A DNA stretch of 64,000 nucleotides from Linyphia triangularis. Lineage: Eukaryota; Arthropoda; Arachnida; Araneae; Linyphiidae. Position numbers and translations under genes: made by a program. The stretch is from positions 13,457,243 to 13,521,242 of the forward strand of contig OZ021727.1 of assembly GCA_963978545.1 (NCBI GenBank), in the 5' to 3' direction. Under the pieces are notes generated by a model, which saw only the letters and a program-made list of their open reading frames with translations, ran no database searches and was not told where the DNA came from. This document shows positions 56,989 through 64,000 of this stretch, one piece after another (the stretch's first letter is position 1; the number at the start of each line of letters is the position of its first letter).

Positions 56989-58380
56989 ATACTAGCTAAA
57001 TACCCGTGCTTCGCCACAAAATTTTACCATGTGCATTATTTTAGCCAGCTGTGAGGCCCAGCGTTGCGGAAATCTGTCATTGGTGTATAGACCCCAATTT
57101 TTGGCGCTTCGCTCGCAGGAAGGTTCATCGCAACGCCAAACCGAGCCCGATTTGCTCGCTGAAAAAGTCATTGACACATAAGCACAGGCTTACTTAACTC
57201 GTTAAAAGGTTCATTGCTATGCAAGCATGAGCTCACTTTGCTCGATGAAAGGTTCATGGCTGCGAAAGCATAAGGTCGGCTCACACACTAAAAACTAATT
57301 GCTACGTAAAGCCTTGATGTTAGAAGCCCCACCCTTGTCGAAAAACAATAAAAAAATTCCCAGTTAATAACTATAACTAGATATACAACACCCCTTTAAG
57401 AATATTTTAACGTGTGATGTTTGTAAAAAGCAAATTAAGAAGGTCAAAACTACTTATGTTAAAACTTTCAGCGCTCTAGGCCTATTAGAAGTCGCTTTTT
57501 GTGGAAATATTAATTAAAAATTCATTAAAAAAACAAATTAAAATTTTAACATTTTTTAGTCAAAAGTCCAATTAGAAGGCCAAAACTATTTGTGTTGAAA
57601 ATTTCAAAAATGTATCTCAATTACAAATCGTTTTGTAAAATATTTGTTAATCAATAAATTAAAAAACAAATAAAATTTTTAAATTCTATTTTTCAAAAGT
57701 CCTATTAGAAGGCCAAAACTTCTTATGTTCAAAATTTTAGAGCAGTAGCCCTATTAGAAATTGTTTTGTAAAATATTTATTAATTAAAAAATTAATCAAA
57801 AATGAACTGAATAAAAATTTAAAATTCTGTTTTTCAAAAGTCCAATTGGAAGGCTAAAACTACTTATGTTGAAAATTTCAGAGCTGTGGCCCTATTAGAA
57901 ATCGTTTTGTAAAATATTTATTAATTAAGTAAAAAAAAAAAAAATTAAAAAAGAACTAAATAAAAATTTAAAATTCTGTTTTTTAAAAGACCAATTAGAA
58001 GGCCAAAACTACTTATGCTGAAAATTTCAGAACTGTAGCCCTATTAAAAGTCGCTTTGTGAAAAAATGTTTAATTAATAAGAAAATTAATTAAAAAATAA
58101 CTAATTCAAATTTTAACATTCTGTTTTTCAAAAAACCAATTGGAAGGCTTAAACTACTTATGCTGAAAATTTCAGAGCTGTATCTCTATTTGAAGTCACT
58201 TTGTAAAAAATAAATTAATTAAAAAAGAAGTAATTAAAATTTCAGCATTCTGTTTGACATACATAAAATTAGACAGCCAAAACTTCCTATGTTGAAAATT
58301 TCACAGCTCTACTCCAATTTTAAGTAGGTTTCTATAGATCCACAGACAAACACACAGCATGTTTTATTATTATAGATTAT
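56989..58380 (+). mobile_element. Interspersed repeat with tandem core
   Basis: Begins ACTAGCTAAATACCCGTGCT followed by TCGCC and ends CACAGACAAACACACAGCAT then TTTATTATTATAGATTA, terminal features of a repeat class common in arthropod genomes whose mechanism I cannot assign. Left part repeats CTCGCTGAAAAAG / CTCGATGAAAGGTTCATGG motifs. Confidence 0.6.
57390..58330 (+). repeat. Tandem array, unit about 135 bp, about seven copies
   Basis: Each unit contains CCAAAACTACTTATGTTGAA, AATTTCAGAGCTGTAGCCCT, ATTAGAAATCGTTTTGTAAA, a run of TTAATTAAAAA and TTCTGTTTTTCAAAAGTCCA. Units diverge in the AT-rich part. Confidence 0.88.
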
Positions 58381-59807
58381 AAAACGTTTGATATTAAGTT
58401 TTCCTCAAGCAAACTAGCGCGTTCTAATAAACCCTTTACAATTAAAAACGCATAACTAGATTGAATGAAATGATACACGAAAATGACATAAATATGTCCA
58501 TCTTGTTATTATTTCATATTTGTGTCTCAAAATAAGATCTCTCGAGATAAAAAAAAAATTAAATACCAGAGATTCTCCAATCAATAAACCTCATCAGCAA
58601 CATATTTCTGGAATGATGGCTATGAAAAACCTGAATGGCCAGGTCCAAGAAGAACCTTCGCAAATGGAAAGTCAGGCCATACACATGATACAGAACAGAA
58701 AGGTGCTAGACTTAAGCTCCTAGGAATCGCTATCAAATTTGGTATTTTAAACCTCGTCTCAGGAAATCAACCAAGGCAAACACATTCTTTCAAAGAACTA
58801 GAGGATGCAAGGAATGTCCTCAACAAACACATAAACATCATAAGGCAATGTTTTTAAGAACATATCGTTTCGATTCGAAAAATGGATTATACGGACAAAA
58901 GAACCGTGTTTCTCTGCTTCCGATGTAAACGTCATCGAAATGTCAGACGTCAAATAATAAGATATGGGTGATGACAGAAGAACAGTCTGCTGCTGACATT
59001 TCCAGCGCTGACGCAAACGAAGTTCCAGTTAGAACCAGCATCGCATAAGCACTGCGATATGTTCGCGATGAGAGATGTCAGATGTTTTACGGGGTTCTGA
59101 TATTAAACAGCACATAAGTTTGTATTGAGAATGGAAATAAAATGAAAACAATTGAGTTCAACAGTTCTTACACACGAGAAACATTGCCATACGTGAAACA
59201 TTGCACCTTGCCTAAGTCTTAGCTCTTCTCGGACCCGATCCCAAGTAGCTTTTTCGAATTAAAATAGGAAAATAAATATATGTGTTTATGTCTTTTTAAC
59301 AAGCATTTTACTCTTTGGTTTAAGTATTAAGTAATTAAAAATTTCATAAAAACAACGTATTCATTAACATTTGCAATGTCAACTTTTACGTGCGATTGCA
59401 ACTTACTTAAGTCATTTTGTGTTCAGATCCGAGTTTTCGTAGTGTCTGACCATAAGGAAAAAAACCCTCGATTTCCTGTCATGGACTAACTCTTTTTTCC
59501 CATTCTTGTCGATAAAGAGTCTATCTTCAAAGTTTCAGCTCGATTGGATGACGGTAGGTGATTATAGTCCTCTGCAAATTTGCCCGCCACAAGCAAACAA
59601 AATCGAAGTTAATTTAAAGGATTTTAAAATAGTACCTTACGTGATAAAAGACATCTAACTAGTGCTTGTATCACTACGATACATTTTATTATCAAAATTT
59701 TTAGTTTACTGCGAACAAAACAAGATTTATTAAATTGAATACCATGAAATCGTACAACGTAATCTTCGTTTCATGTGGTCATCCAAAGTCGGATCCATAA
59801 AAAAGAT
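58381..59807. other. Unassigned stretch with higher GC at 58580-59100
   Basis: No domain or clean exon found. 59440-59600 shares GTTTCAGC(T/C)...GATTACGG-like and TTTGCCCG...CAAAATCGAAGT segments with 28745-28850 inside the nested hAT element, so part is a dispersed repeat. An upstream leader exon of the phosphatase could lie here but cannot be shown. Confidence 0.35.
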
Positions 59808-59851
59808 GCAGTTAACAGAATTCATCTTAGGCATTTTTTGAGGGGCGGCGC

Positions 59852-59940
59852 GCCCTGCCTGCCCTTTTTCTATAAAAATAGCGCCCTTCTTGCCCTTTTT
59901 CTATAAAAATAGCGCCCTTTCTGCCCTTTTTCAGAAAAAA
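59852..59940 (+). repeat. Subterminal minisatellite GCGCCCT...CCCTTTTTC
   Basis: Three copies of CTGCCCTTTTTCTATAAAAA TAGCGCCCTT at the left end of the 59817-61374 element; one inverted relative (AGTGCCC, AGCACCCTGCCCTTTTTC) is at the right end. Confidence 0.8.
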
Positions 59941-60108
59941 TTTCATCCTGAAAGAATTCGAAAAACTTTCGTTTTTTCCCTCCCAACAGTACACAATATG
60001 TGGATCACCCCTACTGAAAACGGCTGTCGCGCATGCGCATTCATGTTCAAACGCGCAACGTATATATCAGGGACTGAAACCATTGAGTAGATGTCTATAA
60101 CGTGCTTC

Positions 60109-60290
60109 GCCGACCAAACGGTATAGTGGTTAGCGTGCTAGCTTCTAGACCGCGAGGTTGCGGGTTCGAGTCCCGTGTTTGGCATGGGTGTTTATAAATG
60201 TATGTTGGCTTGTCTAATGACGAATGTTTCGGCGCATTATAGCCCTCGTGTTGCTGACGGCGCCAGATAATCTGAAAACAACCAACCAAG
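60109..60290 (+). mobile_element. tRNA-derived SINE, copy 1
   Basis: 182 bp starting GCCGACCAAACGGTATAGTG; A box TAGTGGTTAGCG and B box GGTTCGAGTCC with correct spacing, then a tRNA-unrelated body (GGCGCATTATAGCCCTCGTG) ending AACCAACCAAG. Flanked by the 13-bp duplication TATAACGTGCTTC (60096-60108 and 60291-60303), showing LINE-type insertion. The anticodon arm does not fold, so it is not a tRNA gene. Confidence 0.9.
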
Positions 60291-61383
60291 TATAACGTGC
60301 TTCATTAGTAGGTGGATTGTAGGGCGCCGTCTTACAATTTCCCAAGTGCACATCAGTAAACTCCGATGGCCATTTCGTACGTGTTTTGATTAAGTGTATT
60401 TTGCTGGATTTTTACCATGCCTCCTTCAAAATAGTGAAGAAAGGAATTTGAAAGACTTGAATAACTTAGTTAAAGGTTTATAACTATCAAATGTTTACAC
60501 TAAAAATTTAAAAAGAATATTTCCGTTTGGACACGCGTAATCGCGATGTTCTCCTGTTAAATTTAGGGAGTGTTTTTGGTAATTTGCCTGTTACCAATTA
60601 ATTTTTAAACATCCGTTTCATATTTAAAATTAAACATAACAGGAATGCAACCAAAATCCCAGATTATTTCCGATTTTTAAAAATATAAAACTTCTATTAC
60701 AGCTTACATAATAGCGGCATGCACGGCAAAAAAATCGCCGTTTTGACGCTAAATTTGATCTGATTTTGAAAATAAAAAATGCAAAAATTTCAGGATATAG
60801 TCCAAGTTCTTTAGTCGGAATACTCCTTGTGATATCCCACAATGAATAATGTTAAATTTGGAGAAACTCTATTCTCTATCTGACAATAGCAAAACTAAGA
60901 GATGAAGTTTAAGGTTGATTCATTCAAACTTTAGAAAATTTTGAAAGAATGAAAAGTTCTTATCTTAACACATTTTCATTATACTAAAACATTCTTATCT
61001 TAATTTTACTGTATTATAAATTGATAATTTTATAACAATTACTATTTGATGAAAATTTTACTGTGTATATTGCACTTTAATTTTAATAATTTTCTCAGTC
61101 TCATTCCAGCAGAATTAGGGCTGAAGCATTTTATCAGTATTTTGATATCTTTTAAGTTTCTGGGCGAGTTTTTGATTCACGGATTTTTGCATTATAATTT
61201 TTTTTCTTCAGAATATTGAAAATTATTTATCGTGGTAAAAAAGTATAACAATATTGAAATTGTGGCAGAAAACGCTTATTTCTGAAATTTGCCATAAAAG
61301 TGCCCTCGTAAACAGGAAGTGCCCTTTTTTTGGAAAATAGCACCCTGCCCTTTTTCATTTCTAGGATGAACTCTGCAGTTAAC

Positions 61384-63531
61384 ATTATTGAAAATATTTC
61401 CCACTGTTCGTACTTTCCAAAAAGCGTTCCACAGTAAGTAGTAAGAACAGTTTAGTTCTTCTACAATGAATCAACAACACACTTGAAAAAATAAAACCAT
61501 GTGACAAAGCCTGTGCTATATATATATGAAGAAAATATATTATAATTAAATGATCTTATATTTGTATTTAACAAATAAGGTGCATAAAACGATGAACGTT
61601 TTATGTTTGGTGGCATGGCATAAAAAGCAGCCTCAACGAATCCATCACCAATGTTGAAAACTTCAATTATATACTTCCCCAGAAAACCTGGCTGGAAATT
61701 CGAAAACAGTGCTCAACAAAATCATTAACGACCAAAACTCTTCAGAAAGGAACCCAACGCCTTTCTGGCTGGAAACAGCAAAGACAAGCAAACTAACACG
61801 TCAAGCGGTTGAATAAAGTGACAAGCAACAAGTGCCAAAAATGTGCGGTTCCATAAAAGTTCCATGACGCATCAAACGTGAAGGAGTTCCCTGTAAAAAA
61901 AAATGTCGAGAACGGACATTCTAGGAAATCAGAACGCTTTCCTTTTTCATCTTCCGCTTCTCCAAAACTGATTTAAGTGGATGGGATTACATCTTCAATA
62001 GAAGCGCGATGATGTGTACGAATTCCAAATGACGTCAATAGAGAAGTAAGTCAACACATTCCTCTCGATCTGGAGAAGCTTTTAATTAAGAGATTTTCGT
62101 TCATAAAAAAAAAATGCACGTGAAGTAAGAAAGTAGAGCGGAAATGCCTATCGACAAATTAAAGATTTAAGAAAAATTGGACACGATTTCATGGCACTTA
62201 AGGAGTTTTATAGAAAGCCATCCGCGAAAATGCAAGTGATATTATAGTGATTTTGAAAAGTTTTTTTCAAACTTTGCTTGATCTATTGAAATTTCATTCT
62301 GTGGCATTATCTGATACTTCGTTTTATTTCGCAGCTTATTGAGTAGGAGATGTAGCATCATTTTTGAGAATTCGTTTGGCAGCTTTTTATTTGGAAGACG
62401 AATATTATTCATCTAAAAATAACTTCACTTAACCCACTTATTCCAAAATACACTTTTACATCAGCTGTACTGCTATAAACTAGTGATATTATTTTCTAGG
62501 CCAGGCTGGCCACAAAGTTGAGGAAATCTCCTGATAGATTCCTAAAAAAATCACTAACTTTACGACAAACTTTACCCCCCCCCCCCCAATTTCTTCAAAT
62601 AGAGCATGCATGCTAAAGAGATATTATACCGATTTTTTTGATTTTTTTTATAAATAGTATAGGCGGTAATTAAAAGTTTAAACAATTCCGTAACATTAAA
62701 CCTTCTAACGATTACCGCCACAATTCTTCGGAGAAATGGAGCCAAAATACGGATGAACAGAATCAGAACACGCCCCGACATTTCGATGATTTCCAGATTT
62801 TGTAGCCACTCTGTAAGATTACAGTAATGGTGATCTTGCTTCCCTTACTTTACCCCCCCCCCCCCACCGTCGCGAAATTGTGTGAAATCTTGTTTCACTA
62901 CGTCCTCTTTTTTTTATACAAATCCTCGACCATAATCCCCCCCACCTTATCATAATTTTCAATCACCACCACGGGATAAAAGAAATCTCGCACTTTACAA
63001 GGAAATCAAACTTGAATGACATTCTTAAAACCAAACAAGTCTAAGAACGCATATTTAAAACTTAACCAACCGCCTGTTCTTATTCGTCAGCAATGACAGG
63101 TATTCCTTCTTTTTTTACATTTTTATATAAATATCTGGTGAAAATTCGAAAGCAGACTCTGAAAGAACACAGATTTGGCTCTCGACGGAAAAGACGTTTA
63201 AAGACAGATCCATCAACAATTCCCTGATTTGCGTAACAAGTTAAAGACGTCAGAAGTACGTCAGCAGACACCATTGCAACAGCAGGGATGCCTAACACGC
63301 CGAGTGGTCCGAATTTCTCGCCACTTGGGGGGGGGGGGGGGAGTATGATAGAGTCTATTTTGTCTTGGAATTTAGTCGCGCCAGGGTTACACGATTGTGT
63401 CATACATTTTTAGAAACATATTTGGAATGATATGAGGGGAAAGGAAGAGGTATTGTAATTCCTATTTACCTCCAAGATGTTAAAAGGATTTTCTGTAGTT
63501 TTTAAAAGATATTCTTTAAGCTGTAGTGTGG
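61384..63531. other. Repeat-rich stretch without recognised gene
   Basis: Contains poly(C) tracts at 62575-62587 and 62853-62866 and a poly(G) tract at 63327-63341. CGAAATTGTGTGAAATCTTG at 62872 repeats in inverse at 56548-56567. GC-richer patches (61680-62060, 63130-63300) show no clean exon. Confidence 0.4.
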
Positions 63532-63709
63532 TTGGCTGTTTTTCAGATTACCTGGCGCCGTCAGCAACACGAGGGCAATAATGCGCCGAAACTATCGTCA
63601 TTTGACAAGCCAGCATACATTTACAAACACTCATGCCTTACACGCGACTCGAACCCGCAATCTCACAGTTTAGAAGCTAGCACGCTAACCACTATACCGT
63701 TTGGTCGGC
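63532..63709 (-). mobile_element. tRNA-derived SINE, copy 2
   Basis: Reverse-oriented copy of the SINE at 60109: GCCGACCAAACGGTATAGTG starts at 63709 and the body ends at 63532. Flanked by the 14-bp duplication TAAGCTGTAGTGTG (63518-63531 and 63710-63723). The B box reads GGTTCGAGTCGCG, one step more worn than copy 1. Confidence 0.9.
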
Positions 63710-63723
63710 TAAGCTGTAGTGTG

Positions 63724-64000
63724 AAAATTCTTCTTCCAAAACTTTTAAAACTTAACTTTTAAATTAATAACAATAACAAGCATAAATAATTCATAATAGT
63801 ATGGTCGACTACTGAATTGAAACTTAGCTAATCGAAACTTAGAAATTCATAGAAAGTAGACTTTTTAAATCCTTTATATTAATTAACCCTTAGCACTCGA
63901 GGCCATTTTCGAGCGGAGGATTCAGCAACTCAAGACGTTTCGCAGCATTTTTGGTTCGGTTGACGGTTGCGGATCCGTTTCAAAGAAACTAAACATAAAA
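63724..64000. other. Window end; possible piggyBac-type terminus
   Basis: At 63883 TTAACCCTTAGCACTCGAGG has the TTAACCCT start common to piggyBac-group termini. The rest of any element lies outside the window. Confidence 0.3.

Larger units (their letters stand above)
59817..61374. mobile_element. DNA element with 9-bp target-site duplication
   Basis: AGAATTCATCTTAG at the left and CTAGGATGAACTCT at the right are inverted; GCAGTTAAC flanks both (59808-59816 and 61375-61383). AAGGGCAGG-type motifs are inverted at both ends. Non-coding, contains a SINE. Could be hAT (8-bp) with a chance extra base, or another superfamily. Confidence 0.72.

Noticed and set aside
60114..60188. Possible tRNA gene with A and B boxes
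   Set aside because: The anticodon stem cannot pair, and the sequence is the head of a SINE with a 13-bp target-site duplication and a second copy at 63532-63709.

Overview
This is a eukaryotic, strongly AT-rich window with intron-split genes and dense layers of transposons. The gene families (a divergent ionotropic receptor, a TMEM11-like protein, a DUSP8/16-type phosphatase), tRNA-derived SINEs, pogo/mariner/hAT elements and a Gypsy-like gag point to an arthropod. The gag ORF style and the poly(G)/poly(C) runs make a chelicerate, probably a spider, the best guess; that is inference, not proof.

Three protein-coding genes can be rebuilt exon by exon with matching splice phases. (1) On the minus strand, 12291 to 773, five exons encode the C-terminal 348 residues of an ionotropic-glutamate-receptor-like protein; its 5' exons were not found. 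(2) On the plus strand, 21279 to 31671, three exons encode a complete 187-residue TMEM11-like mitochondrial membrane protein. (3) On the minus strand, 56114 to 37223, eight coding exons encode a complete 713-residue dual-specificity MAP kinase phosphatase of the DUSP8/DUSP16 type, with a 5' leader carrying two tiny upstream ORFs. The three genes have unrelated roles (chemosensory or synaptic channel, mitochondrial shape, JNK/p38 signalling) and show no sign of working together.

Region by region: 1-12.3 kb is the receptor gene, whose last intron holds a 5.1-kb TTAA-flanked long-terminal-inverted-repeat element containing a decayed Cys-rich ORF and an LTR-gag fragment, and whose third intron holds a pogo-type remnant. 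12.6-21 kb is gene-poor: palindromic MITEs, a 480-bp tandem repeat, a 21-bp self-complementary minisatellite and a decayed SINE. 21.3-31.7 kb is the TMEM11-like gene, whose first intron holds three DNA transposons nested one inside another (22964-30384), each with its own target-site duplication. 31.7-37.2 kb is AT-rich sequence without a convincing ORF, probably including the 3' UTR of the phosphatase. 37.2-56.2 kb is the phosphatase gene, whose introns carry mariner, hAT, Tigger and several MITE insertions. 56.2-64 kb holds further repeats: a 135-bp tandem array, an element with a 9-bp target-site duplication, and two SINE copies with 13- and 14-bp target-site duplications.

I found no CRISPR array, operon, phage or new gene system. 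The unusual content is the architecture of the mobile DNA: nested insertions, palindromes, chimeric elements, and a MITE family with consistent 5-bp target-site duplications.
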